Positions 40,963 to 53,415 of a stretch of DNA of 64,000 nt are shown here, piece by piece (the first letter of the stretch is position 1; each line of letters begins with the position of its first letter). The DNA is from Diphasiastrum complanatum (Eukaryota; Streptophyta; Lycopodiopsida; Lycopodiales; Lycopodiaceae). Both the position numbers and the translations under genes were made by a program. The stretch lies in assembly GCA_029204225.1 (NCBI GenBank), contig CM055103.1, positions 42,059,368-42,123,367 on the forward strand, read 5' to 3'. Under the pieces are notes generated by a model. That model was given only the letters and a program-made list of their open reading frames with translations, searched no databases and was not told where the DNA came from.

Positions 40963-42062
40963 ATGGATGAACATACAGGTTCTAAAATCCCAGAAAATTA
41001 TCCGTACGAGATTAGGTCCCCTGTAGTTGAACAAATCAGGCGTCATAGGTTCTACCGAATGCGGGCCCAGATACATGGATCATCCACAAACCCATTCGAG
41101 GGACAAGAATCTGATAGAGTCGAGTCTTCATGAGCACGAGCCCATTTTTATGGTGCTGAACCCTCCCAGGTCAAAACAAATCTTAATTGAGTTTCTGCTA
41201 CTCACATCAAATTTTTTTGACATTGTTGATTTCTCATATGATGACGTTGAAAGTGAGATAGATTATGATAAAGATGGCAATTGGAAATCTGGAAATGAGG
41301 CATTGGAGGCCATGATTGAAAAATCTAAAGCCTATATAAAAACTTTGCTTGTAGAGGAGGAATTTTTGGAATTTCAAAAAGATATTCCCCTAGGGCTAGA
41401 TTATATCCCCTCCGAAAATGTAGAGGCCATTGGAGGACATGACATCAGCATTGCAAACATCGTTGATTACGATGATTATGATCTGGTAAGTAGATATTAT
41501 ATTGGTCTTGATATTGTTCAGTTTTTTTTATTTTTTTATTGGTATTGATATTGTTCAGTTTTCTTATTTAGTTTGTAGTGTTATATATCATTTGAAATAT
41601 ATTTTCTTTTCTCGTTTACAAGATGCTATTGAAATAGATGCCTTTGGTATGAGACATGGAGGCGTCCGAGGTGTATCAACCGGGAGAAAAGATGTTTCTT
41701 TATTTCATTATTTGAAAAACTTTCAAAATAATGAGATCTGTATATATCATTCATCTTATAATCCATATGCAACCACTGCCATTATGGCCATCAAATCATT
41801 ATCAGTTTGTTCAGGAGGCCATAAGTATGCAAGGGGAACATGTAAAATAATTTTTGTGAAGAGAGATTTGGCTATTAAGATATTGGGTTATACTCCCAAT
41901 GAGACTACGAAAAGATCATCTGCAATGGCCCTTTATTCGGGTTACATTGATATGAGCAAGAGGAAAAATTTAGAATTTTTGGATCCATATGAAAGGAGAT
42001 TATTCCTTCATGACAATACCATCTGTCTGAATCTTGAAGAGGAGGATGATGATGATAATTAA
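40963..42062 (+). CDS. Hypothetical protein gene with one intron, unrecognised
   Basis: The ATG at 40963 opens a frame (MDEHTGSKIPENYPYEIRSP and on) that overlaps the frame ending at the donor CTG|GTAAGT (41485). The change of frame lies near 41100-41130. That second frame reads SKQILIEFLLLTSNFFDIVD, an acidic YDDVESEIDYDKDGNWKSG and FLEFQKDIPLGLDYIP. A second exon from about 41622 reads IEIDAFGMRHGGVRGVSTGR, KDVSLFHYLKNF, SGGHKYARGTCKIIFVKR and SAMALYSGYIDMSKRKN, ending LNLEEEDDDDN at 42062. With acceptor TTTACAG-like TTTACAAG the junction is one base out of phase. About 320 residues. I do not recognise the family. The long open second exon suggests real past coding; the two frame breaks suggest a decayed copy or a mis-drawn intron. 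Confidence 0.5.
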
Positions 42063-42210
42063 ATAATTTTTTGTAATAGATTTTTGATATATTACAAGGA
42101 TCTCTCTTTTGTAATGAATTTGAGTGCCTTTCAAACTATCGTAATACTTGGCGAGTTTTAAGCTTGATATCTAAATTGTGCTCTTCTGTAAAATCACTAG
42201 AAAAGTTGAA

Positions 42211-44607
42211 CTAAATATTTACTTCTTTAACTATGTCCTCCATGATTGTTGCTCTATGAAATGCTCCCCTTGCGTGCCAATGAGATTTTTCCATGCCTTG
42301 TGATGACCAGATACTTAAGCTCCCATATTCCTTTGCAAAATAAGTTGCATGATGAAGAAGGATGTGCTGCAAACAATAGTTTTGATTAGTTACATAAGTA
42401 GAAAAAAATATAAGCCTGAATGAGAAAAGTACCATATAATGATATAGATTAGCACCATGTAATGAGTAACGTTGTCTTTTTCCCAACAATCATGTATAGA
42501 TTTTACAAATGTGGTGCAATGATTTTGCAAAGTCCTCATATCTTCTAATGATAGGTTTTCTTTCCTGATAACACCTATGAGTTTGTCTAAGTTGGTCCAC
42601 ACTTGTCCCTTTTCCACTCGATTACTTCCTCCCAATGTTCGTGTGGCTTGAACAATTTCTCTCCAAATTTCGTATTTGACATTTGATTCTTTGCATATGT
42701 GATTGGATAAGAACCTTCTTGCTTTAGCACCTCCAATTGATGGCTTATTAGGAACCTTTCTTTTTTTCCCGAAGAGTCTGTCACTTTTTTCAATCGTGAC
42801 ATTCCCTTTATGTAGTCCTGCATTTGACAGAACTATTTCCAACCTCCTAATTGTTGCTTTGGCCACTGACTCTGGTTTATGATTCTATGCTAGTAGAATA
42901 TGCAGGTAAATTAGTTTCTCAATAATACAAACCTCAGCATGCAATGTGCATATGTGAACATATTTTAATGGAATTGGCAGAACACTTTTCATATTTGGAT
43001 CTTCAGCTTCTCGTGTTGGGCCAGTGTTTGTTGATCGTCCCAAATTCATATTGTAGCAATCCTTCATGCAATAAAGACATGGATGCTTTGATGTTGCTCC
43101 ATGAGAGACATTATACATACATTTTAATGTTTTCAAATCCCCTGCAAGGTGCCATTAATTTGAAAACTTCCATGGTTTTCGCCTATAAATTTTTCACCCT
43201 CCAAATGTCTCTTTATAACCTCGCCATAATTTGTTCTTGAAAATATCCATGATAGTATTTTATGGTCCCAACTACCATATGTGATTTTTCGATTGAACAC
43301 TAAACGTTCGATCATCTGTATCTGAAATTTTGTTCATCAAAGTGACACTCACACGTTCCAACTTCTGACCCTTGATGATTTCAGATTCATCCAATTTTAT
43401 TACAATAATGATCTTTCCATTTGCTTGATGTTCGTCTAATTTATAGAATTGAATAATGTATTTTAGAAGCATTTTCAATATCAAGAAAAATATTATTGCA
43501 ATCGTTGTAATTGAGCTCACCATATTCTGATTTGTATAATTCAATTATACAAAGTGGTTGGCCAACTACTTTGAACATTCCGTCATTATAAAAATTTCTA
43601 GCTAATCTTACCTGATATGGATGTGGAAGATTAATTTTCTTCACCATCACTTGCAAAAAAGCTTCTTTAACTATTCTAAAAAAAAGTAGAATAAGCATTT
43701 CTGCTAATTCCAGATACATCACATGCACCTTGTATCACATTTGCATCCTTAATCAAAACAGTCTCTACAATTTCATTTTTTATTTTTTCAAACCGAGCAT
43801 TTTTTATCATTTCCTTTGCTGACTTTCTTGGTAAAACATGACTTAAAGATGATCCAATGCATGAACGATCTGTTAAATAGTTCTTTGCCACCAAACATGA
43901 ATTGCAACAAACATTTGAAACTCAAATTATGTTTAATAAATAAATAATCCATGTTATCAAGTGCAAATAAAACTTAAATGACATATACAAATCAAATAAA
44001 CAGTTTAGATGACAACATACTTGAATGTTCGGATTCTTTTTTTCTTATTGCCGCTATGTGTAGATAGGTCATCAATATTCTTCATCGGTACTCTCTTTCT
44101 TTTCCTCTTCATCATTGCCTTATTGATAACTTTTAGATCAACAACAGATTTTAAACTCTTGGATCACAACTTTTCCATGGATTCTAACATTTCTTGGTTT
44201 GATCCTCAAAGAGCAGTGATAGTAGCATTCAACTCTGACATAGCATTCTTGAGTGCATTGTTTTCAGCACTAGTGTGTTGCACATAATGAAGCAATTATT
44301 GATTTGCATGCTGCAATTGTTGATTACCAAACTTTAATTGTTGATTCAGACAAGATATGCTATGCATTCCAATATCACGCAACCTTTGACAATATCCAAG
44401 TCCGCTATTTCCTTCACATACATATCTGAGAAGATGAGTTACGGCCTTAAAATCTGGACACAAATTGGTAGCTGGACCATTAGGATAAATTGATCTATCC
44501 ACCCACAAATCTACATTCATATGATTATTCATTCTCGATTCTCTAACTATTGTTGCAGCATTCTCTACAACTTTTGCATTTTTCTTAATAATTGGAGTGC
44601 ATTCCAT
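42211..44607 (-). pseudogene. Transposase-like gene, uncharacterised family B, with intact intron
   Basis: Ordered minus-strand blocks: LCPDFKAVTHLLRYVCEG (44480); NARFEKIKNEIVETVLIKDA and CDVSGISRNAYSTFFRIVKE (43800-43660); KIIIVIKLDESEIIKGQKLE (43420); GDLKTLKCMYNVSHGATSKH followed by PCLYCMKDC (43150-43060); VHICTLHAEVCIIEKLIYLH (42960-42895). After a TAG at 42885-42887 (probably from TGG) comes a Lys-rich block to 42456. A clean GT-AG intron (42367-42455, 89 bp) joins VTHYM to HILLHHATYFAKEYGSL and WSSQGMEKSHWHARGAF, ending at 42211 in phase. The block order (I-x-x-D, GD-x-K-x-L, C-x-x-C, E-K-L, S-x-Q-G-x-E-K) resembles DDE-like transposase relatives I recall from varied eukaryotes. The family name is not known to me. 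Frame breaks near 43140 and 43680. Confidence 0.5.
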
Positions 44608-45122
44608 CGGAAGAGCAAATGGAACATTGCCATTGTTAAAGCTATGATCATGTAAATGAATCTACCTACAATAAATCACTATGAATAGATCTAGCATTCC
44701 TTACTTTTGTAATGTTTATGGCGCATTGAAAAATCATCCCGCCTCATATTTCACTATAAGCATACAGTGATTTCAAAAGTTTTGCCTCTCCTGCTTCAGT
44801 TTTTGCATTGAGCACACCAAGATTTTCGGTCTTAAAGCTCTAGTCTCGAATTGGGGAACGAGCCTGAAGAGAAGTTATTACATCTCATGCTAGACTAACT
44901 ATTGTCTGAAGTTAACCATACTACTTAAACATTGGGCAAGGCCAAAAACTCGTAAAACAACGACCAGAAGTTACCGGTTTGCATTCTCTCTCTACGTAAT
45001 CTCTCTCTAAAGTAAAATCTCTTAAAGGGCCCATTTTGAGCCCATATTTTCCCTAATGGGTTTTCATCTATATGGTACCTGTGCAGGGTTTAGCTGACAA
45101 GGCATACTGCTTTGGATAGACT
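44608..45122. other. Non-coding flank
   Basis: No ORF or repeat recognised. Confidence 0.45.
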
Positions 45123-45849
45123 TCAGGGTAGTTTGAAACTCATTGGTGAATTTCTCCATCTATAGTTGATGTTGTTTATTAAACAATTCCAATTGGGATT
45201 TCCAAAGCTGATCTCGGGTATCCTCGATCGGCTTTGACTCATGGACAGGAGCACGTGGTGCTCTCCTTTCTCTGGATTCGTCAACATCTGATCCTTCATC
45301 TTCTTCCTTGATGGCATCAGACATAGCTAATTTGAGGCTCATATATTTGTCATTGGATTTAAGCTCACGTCTAATCCATCTTGGAAGTCTGACTAGGAGC
45401 CAAATGATGAGCATCTGTTTAGAGGGCTATTCTTGTACTTGACTTTTGAGGCATTTGAAATGCTCGATATAGTCTCGTACACATTCATCTTTTGCCATCT
45501 TGATGTTACTCAATTTGACAAAAGGGCTCTCTATCAAGTGAAAGGGCCTAAAACGCTTGATAAAGGACTCTTTCAGAAGTGACCAGTCTGTCTTATCTTC
45601 GCGATCAAGGTTGAAAAACCAATCATGTGCTTTAGCGATCATGGTCATCGAAAATAGTTGGACCATAGCATCAGGAGATGTTTCGCCATACACATGACAT
45701 GCATTCTCAAAGATTTGCAAAAATCTTTGAGGGTCACTACCATCAAACTTTGGTAGATCTAGCTTTGGTGTACGTCTCAGCAAGATTGAAACAAATATAG
45801 TTAAAATTTGTTCAATCTTTAGTCCAGTCCCATGTTCAATGTGTCTCAA
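45123..45849 (-). pseudogene. Ty3/gypsy gag (capsid) fragment
   Basis: The minus frame from 45849 reads LDLPKFDGSDPQRFLQIFEN, a classic gypsy Gag start (L-P-x-F-D-G-x-D-P), then KAHDWFFNLDRE, WSLLKESFIKRFRP and VRDYIEHFKCL, the retrotransposon capsid signature. A stop near 45430 and frame change lead into the C-terminal acidic/basic linker (45414-45123). No zinc knuckle or protease follows. Confidence 0.85.
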
Positions 45850-47912
45850 CTATGTGTTCCACACGCCGATCCAATCTTGAGCATAAACAGTTACCAGCAA
45901 CAACATCCCAACCAACAAATTTTTTTGGGGGGGGGAGAGAGTGGATTTGCTTGGATCCACTGGAGCAGTTATGTTGCCAACAACAACATCAACAAGATTG
46001 ACAGCCAAGGTCACAAGTCAAATATGAAAAAGACAAGACTAAAGATGACAGATGGGCAATTCAAAGAGACTCAATCAAAAGAAGTACCCCAGTCACGACG
46101 AGGATCCTTCAGAAAGGAAAACACATGCATTGGAAAATCAGTCTCTTTCAACTGGCCTCTTGTCATACTTCTGCACCCATCCTCATGCCTATCGTCCACA
46201 CCATCTACCGATGTCACCACTTCCACCTGTTTGTTTATTGTCAGTTCAATGTTCTTCTGAGAAATCTCCAATTTTTGATAGTCTTATCGAAGCAGTTGAT
46301 AGATCATTGCAAGTGTCTTGCAGAGACTAACCGCCACCTACAGTGGATGATCAACCAAACAAAGATCTAAGAAGCAGGCGAAGCAACTAGAAGACATAAT
46401 AAATTAAGAAAAGAAGTTGAGGAGGGAAGGACAAAACTTAAGCAACAGATGAATCAGATCGATCTTGATCAAAAGAGACTCTCTGGAGCAATGATAGTTA
46501 AATCCCCTCCTATGAAACCCAAAGAGATCCAAAAGTAACGGATCACAAGACAGAGCTTCAGAAAAAGAAAGATGAAGACAACCGTGAACCTGCAAAATAA
46601 AGCGAGTTCCTCACCCAGCAAGTGGTGGTTGAAGCTCAGCATTGCAAGGGTCCAAGGCTGCAACTGTAGAACTATCAGTTCCTTCACCCTACCACCAAGT
46701 CTTCATCATGTTTCCTTACCGTTACCAAACTGTCTATCCAAATCTGTTCCTACCACCAAAGTTTTGTTGATGAGTCCATCCCCTTGAGACAAATAAGCAA
46801 AATTTGTGCAACCTGTGGATCAAAGGTTTTCCTTAAGACTAGAACTTTGACTGAGAGAAGAACTACGGAAACACCCAAAAGCAAATGGAGGATACAGACC
46901 TCCCAGATGTTAGAATCTGCCAAGAAACCAAAGATAAAACCGTCAATGGCAGACACAAGTGACAAAACAAAGAGACACATGGAAAGCACTTGACCTTTTC
47001 TTTTTCTTGGACCCCAATCTCAAGAAGACCACTTCCTTTTATAGAGGTCACCCAAAGCTTCCCCTTCATAATGCCATATCTTCATTCTTCAAGCCTTTCA
47101 CAAAAAGTGTCATCTCTTGTACATGGCTCTTAGTTGTGATTTGACCACAAGTGGTACCCTTCTCCTTTTGGAAAAGATGAATTGGGGTCATGGATACAGG
47201 GGTACTACATGTGTGATCCACTTTTCTCTTTTGCACTTGTTGGTGGTGTAAATGGTAAGCACTTCTCTTGATTACTCTTCTTAATTGGGTGGTCGTCATT
47301 GCTATTTGTGGTCAACTCCTACCACTTTTATGTAGGATATTTTTATCAAGTATATTTGGCCTCTTCTTTGCATTTTTTTTTTGCATGTCCATGGCCCATT
47401 GTCCAAGCCATCGAGTTGCTTTGTCGGGATGTCGTTCAACTTGCACTGGAACTTGCCTATATTTTTGTTACAATTTTCTTGACGCTGTTCCATAATTTCC
47501 GACAATTTGTTGTGAGTTATTGCTGTTGTTTCGTGTATTGGTACTGGCAAGCACTAATGAACTGGGGTTTCTTTAAAGCAACCGGTCCCCTAAAAACACA
47601 GTGGGCAGTTTTTTGTATTAATAAAAAGTAGCAGAGTACATTGGAAAATTTGCTCGGCAGTGCCGACTAGTATATTTGGGCCAATTCTAAGGCCGTAACC
47701 TATTCTATGGCCATTTCTAAGGCCTCAAAATTTGTCCTAGCCAAATTTTGGACGGGCTGGGATTCCTATCTATAGGCAACCATGTGCCAATTTTACCATT
47801 AATAGTTGGGTTTTACATGCCAAGTTTTACAAAATTGTGAAAATCGCTCTAAAAATAGCCCAATTTTTCATGCGAAAATATCGGCTAACAACTGTACAAG
47901 AAGGCTCTTCCT
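45850..47912. other. Possible gypsy leader/LTR region, no gene
   Basis: G-run at 45930-45940, numerous short frames on both strands with no family motif. It lies upstream of the minus-strand gag and downstream of a minus-strand integrase, so LTR sequence is expected here, but I could not define its ends. Confidence 0.35.
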
Positions 47913-49440
47913 TCACGTATGATAGGGCTTTAGCTTGTTGATGTTGACCAGCTTAACCGTCCTGTTCAATTCTGCCAACTGGGCTGTGTTGTTATCATAA
48001 AGATTTTGTATGACATATGGGCCATTCCACTTGCGCGCAAACTTTTGCAGCATAAAGTCGTGTCTAGTGTCATAGTGTAATACTAACTGCCCAATCTTGA
48101 AGGTATAATTCGGGATTTTTCTATCATGAATAGTTTTCATCCCCTTCTTAAACGTCTCCCGGTGGATCAGGGAAGTCAATCTATACTCGTTGAGTCCTTG
48201 GAGTGTATCCAGTCTTTGTTGTAGAGATTCTCTCTTTCCTAGATCATGGGCTACTACAAATCGTAAGGTAGGTAGCTCAATTTCTATTGGCAAAACACAT
48301 TCCTAGCCATATACTAAGAAGAATGGGGTGTGATTGGTACTGGTCTTGTGAGTACCATTGTAGGCCCACAAGGTGGCATACAGTTTCTTGTCCCAATCTC
48401 CAGGGTTGTTCTAAGGATGGCCAATATTTGTTTGTTGGTACTTTTAGCCTGTCCATTGGCTTGTGGGTTATAAGGCGTACTCTTTCTATGGTTGATCAAT
48501 AATTGATTTTTCAATGCTTTGATGGTTTTGTTTAGGAAATGCAGCCCCCCTGTCTCACACTAGACTTTCTTTCGGGGCTCCAAATCTCCCTATGACCTAT
48601 TCTAGCAGAAACCATCCGGTCTCTTTCACGTTGTCCTTGGCAACGGCCCTTGCTTCTGCCCACTTCGTAGAATAATCTATGACGATTATGATGTACTATT
48701 TTCGTCTAGAGGACGCAGGATGTACTGGTCCAATAGAGTCTAATTCCCACTTTTCAAAGGGCAACTGTGCTTGTATAGGAATCAATGCTCGTGTTCTATT
48801 TACATTCGGCTCCACACATTGGCAAATTTCACAACTCTTAGCATAGGTGTAGGAATCTTTAAATACAGTGGGCCACTAGTAACCAGCTCTTAACACTTTT
48901 TGGGCACGCGGAGTCGTGACACTCTTCTAATATGAACATGGCCTCATCTGTGGTTATGCAGCATCGATAAAGTCCTTCCACTCCTTTCTGATATAAAACA
49001 CCACCAATCAATGCGAAGTGTAAGGCTTGTAGTCCTATTTTTCTTTTTCCCTATGGTGTCATTGACTCATGTAATTCTAAGGTAGACAAGTAAGTCGCTA
49101 GAGTACTGTACCATTCTGGGATCATGGGGATAGCTACTTTCAGTAAGTCCTTCACATGGTCGTTCTCCCAATCATCACTGTCATTGGTTAGGCCTCCTAT
49201 TTTGCACATGCAATCATTTAAGCCTTGTAATCGAGGGGGTTTGCTCTGTAATTCATAGTCAAATTCTTGTAATGACAATAATATCCAGTTTATAAGTCAT
49301 TTTGGTGATTCTAATCTATTTAGTAGCATAGTGACTGCCTCACTCCTAGAAAAAAAGACCACCCGTCTATGCAACAGGTAGTGTCGGAATTTTGAGACGA
49401 CATATGCTAGTCCTGGAATGTTGTGATGTCATCAATAGAT
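47913..49440 (-). pseudogene. Ty3/gypsy RNase H-integrase fragment
   Basis: From 49440 down: the RNase H end (YVVSKFRHYLLHRRVVFF, NWILLSLQEFDYELQSKPP), a tether, and a zinc module (EECHDSACPK ... SCEICQCVEP). The integrase core follows with the first catalytic Asp in WELDSIGPVHP, then a stretch with stops, STPYNPQANGQAKSTNK (Gln-Ala-Asn-Gly, with the catalytic Glu position replaced by Lys after Ala), and the C-terminal DTRHDFMLQKFARKWNGPYV to VNINKLKPYHT. The GPY/F-like motif and lack of a chromodomain fit a Tat/Athila-like lineage, as inference. Several in-frame stops. Confidence 0.8.
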
Positions 49441-50791
49441 CCGTGTGCTAGACTATAGTACCATTGTTTGGAAGAACTAGTTAAAGTAGGCTATATTCAA
49501 GAGATAATGAGTAGGCTATATTCAAGAAATAATGAATCAACTAACAACAACATGGCCAAATATGATATTCTCAACACAGGTTTGATATTTCCTGACAGTC
49601 GCACCAATGTTGGTCGGGTTTTTTGTTGAGGTATTGGTCCCGTCAAAAGATCCCCAGTGGAGTAAGGGCCCACACTGCCCTTACGTGAGTGATCAGGGTA
49701 ACGCCATTTCCAATCCCGAAGGCTGTCCTAATCACCCCACACTCCCGGATCAATGAGATTTTCCAGGCCCTCAGAGTATGACCGCTTGGGAGATGAACTG
49801 ATTATCGAACTAGGATATTGTCTTTGTCACTTCTAACTTTTCAGTTTGGTGATAGATGTGGTACACTAACTATTTTCTATCCTTGGCATAATCGAGTCAA
49901 GTTTGTGGACAACAATATCTATATGAAGTCTATGCAATAAAAGATGCGTATTCGAAACTGACGTACTGCTCTAATTATCTCAATTGCTAAATCTCCGGTG
50001 TTGGGTATCAAGACTAATGAATCTTATGGTCATCCATCCTTCTATGCATAGCACTGGACAATATCTAAGAGGTGCATCCATTCATAATATCAACGTAGGA
50101 CCTTGATAAATCTGAGTATGAACCCTAGGTAAGATCTAACTGAATGTCAGAGAATCTGGGATAGAAATCATTCGAGGGTCTCAAAGAGATTTCTAGCCAA
50201 GAGTCTCGTGAGATCCAAGATAGATCCAACCCGAACGACTTAGATGGTCCTTACTTCTAGGTTGAGACTATCAACAAGATCTTCGGATAGTCCATCATTT
50301 GAAATATTCATGACTAGTTCAGGGTGTTGGTACAATGCTCTTTGATTTCTAAAACTGGGTCTATCTTCTAGGTTTATGTTCGTGCTATTAGTAGTCCCAA
50401 GCGATTTGGGATATTGTTCAGATGGATATTCGAGGGTGCTTGCAATACTTCTGCATAATGAGTAGATGTGGCATCAGTTAATCTCCATGACCCGTTTGAC
50501 CTTAATTCGTATACTTCTAAATAGCTGTGATCCTCGTGATGTTGTATTCAGAATAAGATATCTCAGGGTTGTAGGTTATGGTGAAACTCCAGTGTATAGA
50601 AATGGTATCTTGGGATTCTTCCTCTAACTAGTTGGCACACGTCACCCGGTAGGGGTAGGAACTGGTATTCTAGGCCATCATATGAACTCTAAGGCTGCTC
50701 AAGGGATCCCGTCTAGTAGTGCAACTAGAACTACTAGGGAAAACCAATGATGACAAAGTGGCCTGTATTTGAGTTCCGTTGGTATTGATTT
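49441..50791. other. Non-coding, possible LTR
   Basis: TGTTGGTCGGG at 49608 preceded by a candidate minus-strand primer site (minus strand TTGGTGCGACTGTC) suggests an LTR edge, but the tRNA match is not one I can name and no second copy is visible. Confidence 0.3.
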
Positions 50792-51237
50792 CTAAAGCGA
50801 CGCATCTCCAACGTAGTCCGAGTCTGAAAATCCAAAAAGATTAGATGATGATTTCTCATACAATATGCCAAAATCGCGAGTTCCAATGATGTACCTCAAA
50901 ACTCGTTTTCCTAGCTTCCAATGCTCCTCACTAGGATCTTGCATGAATTGACTCAATCTTCCAACACAATAGCTTAGATCTGGTCTAGTAATGGTTAGAT
51001 AGATGAGTGAATCAACTAGCTTTCTATAGAGAGTAATGTCCTTAAAGGATCTTTCACTACCTCTTATAGTTAGCTTTACATGAGACTCCATTGGTGTATC
51101 ACTAGCTTTTGCATCTACCATATGAAATATTTCTAGAATATAATTAGCATACTTCTCTTGACAAACGAGAGTAGATTGAGAAGATCTAATGACTTATATA
51201 CCCAAAATGTAATGCAGGTTACCAAGATCATGCGTAA
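50792..51237 (-). pseudogene. Ty1/copia RT end and RNase H start
   Basis: Minus strand: DLGNLHYILGI, then a stop, STLVCQEKYANYILE, DTPMESHVKL, SLIYLTITRPDLSYCVGRLS, QFMQDPSEEHWKLGKRVLRY and the RNase H entry LFGFSDSDYVGD. This is the C-terminal third of copia RT and the first Asp-bearing strand of RNase H. Both ends are abrupt. Confidence 0.85.
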
Positions 51238-51303
51238 GATTTATACACAGGGTCAGATTTATACAAAGGGTCGGATTTATACAATGGGTTGGATTTATAC
51301 ACT
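51236..51303 (+). repeat. Tandem repeat, about 18-bp unit GGGT(C/T)GGATTTATACA
   Basis: Four imperfect copies of GG(G)T(C/T)(A/G)GATTTATACA starting at the end of the copia fragment. Confidence 0.75.
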
Positions 51304-51867
51304 GTGAACCAAGGTTGAATAGATCAGAACCGATCCGATCCGTCGATCCAAGGTCGAAGATGCCCAGATAAATTAGACCCACGATCTAGGGTCGAAGATG
51401 CCCGAATATTTTCTGCCTCGATCCATCCGATCCAGGGTCGGAAAATCACACTTTGATGGGATTGACATTGGGTCGAAAAAAGGCTTGGGTCAGAAAAATT
51501 TGATCCTGAACTTTCTGATCTTCTGTAAGAAAATTTGAGCCTTCTTCTTCCTTTGTTTTTTTGTAGTTTTCAAGGATAGATATAATTTTTCAGGATGCTC
51601 ATTACCTAATGGAATTGGGCTTGATCATGAATTCCAACACCATTTGAGTAGAAAAAACCATTGGCCCTTCAAGTTGAAGGGGCTCGAAGAGCATGGAAGG
51701 GTAAATCACACCTCAACTTCATTAAAAGTTTTCAAGTTGAAGGGACTCATCAGGTGAGTTTCCTTTGAATGGCTCTTCATCTTCACTTTGAAGAATCGGT
51801 TTAAATTTTTTTGGTGCTACTAACTTTATTACCTTTCTCCATTTGAGATTAGAATCGTATCATGTGT
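51304..51867. other. Non-coding, GATCC-rich
   Basis: The first 150 bp repeat motifs such as GGTCGAAGATGCCC (51352 and 51392) and CGATCC; the rest is unremarkable AT-rich sequence. Confidence 0.45.
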
Positions 51868-51872
51868 CAATA

Positions 51873-52380
51873 TGTCATGTGCCAATATTAGCATTATCAC
51901 ATCTAATCCATTCGTGAACATCAAATTACAATGGAAATTGCAAGAAACCATGAAAACAACGCAAAAATCAAGAAAGTAGATAAAAGTAGCAAATCTTCAC
52001 CAAATCAGACAAAGTAAGCATTCATTATTAATGAATGGAGATCATCCAAAAGATGGGGGCCTAAATCTAGAGCATGATCATAGCTCTCATGTGATTGTAG
52101 GCACATGAACCACCATTTCCATCAAGAAAGCCTCCAAATTAGCACGACCTCCTCTATTTATAGTGGTCCTTTAGTGCCTCTACTATAAGTTTGGGGCCTT
52201 ATTTAGCTAAATTGGGCCTTATAACCATGATTACAAATCTGCTATCCACAAATATAGCAAGGTTGTTCGAGCCACTTAATTAACTGTCCTATTGCCCACA
52301 TCTAGTCTAAGTTAGCTGCATGGCTATATTTAGCATAGCATTTAGTAATCTCATGGGCTAATTACATGCAACACATGACA
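51873..52380 (-). repeat. 3' LTR of the non-autonomous element
   Basis: 508 bp; differs from its partner mainly by lacking about 57 bp (near 52128) between AAGAAAGC and TCCAAATTAGC. Confidence 0.9.
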
Positions 52381-52391
52381 CTCCCCTTACT
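52381..52391 (-). promoter_or_regulatory. Polypurine tract
   Basis: Minus strand AGTAAGGGGAG immediately before the TGTCATGTG LTR start; it would prime plus-strand DNA. Confidence 0.7.
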
Positions 52392-53398
52392 TAAGCATTT
52401 TTGCCCTAAAAAATGACGACCATGTAGTTCATTGTCGAGTGCCATGCTTCGTGAATCCTTTGGTGGAAGTTGAAAGCCTATGGCCACCTAATAGTAGGAA
52501 TTATTTTCCTTGTGGAGAGCTTATCAGTGACCATTCTCTATTAGTCAAATATTGTCGCCTTACATTCTGATGCCAGCTTATTATTGTAGAATAAGGTTGC
52601 AACAAGTCTTCTCTGTAGAAAAACCTTTGATCTACAAATATGTCCTATAGATTTTATGAGATCACTGAAGAAGAGGTTGATGAAACATAGGATTGCCTTA
52701 AGTAGCATCAATTTTGCATGGGCTGACAGAATACATGCGACGAGACACTTGTTAGTCTTCTTCCTCAACATCTTTCTTGATTGGATAGGCACATTAAACT
52801 ATTAAAAAATTAACAACCCCTTGATGGAGAATGTTAGGTCACTGAACTGAGTATTATTTATTTATTTAACTTTTTAGAACGAAACTTCAAAATGAAAAAC
52901 ATTAATTTTATTTTGCAAAGGAGTAAAACTTCAAAAATGAAATTGACATTCTTCTCTCTTAAATGAACTCCAAAGAAAATCACAAATGGACCTCTGTCAC
53001 TAGAATCTCCATAACTTTGCCAAATCTCAACCAGATTGGTGTACTTTGAAGCTGAGACAGAGATCTACAAACCCATAAAATTATAGTCAAGAAATTAGGC
53101 CAAAAGTACAGCCAAAATAGAGAAAACAAACTGCCAAAAACATAGCTAACTAAAATTGGAAGGAAATCACTAAAATGGCCATAACTTGGTCATTATAGCT
53201 CTAAATCAAGAAATATTAGTACCTCCAGAAAGCTAAGAGAGAGAGCTAATCATATAACAGAAGAAATGACACAAAAGATTTAACAAATTTGTCAATAATT
53301 GGACAAACATTCTGGAAATTAAAAAAACAAGAAAACTAGTAGAAAAACTCTACCAAAACTAAAAGAAAACCACCAAATCTGATGGGGAAGGGATCTAA

Positions 53399-53411
53399 TG
53401 CTTTGATACCA
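53399..53411 (-). promoter_or_regulatory. Primer-binding site
   Basis: Minus strand TGGTATCAAAGCA, four to five bases inside the 5' LTR. Confidence 0.8.
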
Positions 53412-53415
53412 AAAT

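Noticed and set aside
41486-41622. Clean intron joining the two exons of the hypothetical gene
   Set aside because: The donor GTAAGT is good, but the only nearby acceptor (TTTACAAG) leaves the frames one base out of phase; recorded as unresolved instead of a firm splice.
46000-47600. Many 60-110-codon ORFs on both strands
   Set aside because: None shows a family motif, all overlap one another, and codon patterns look random; probably gypsy leader/LTR sequence.
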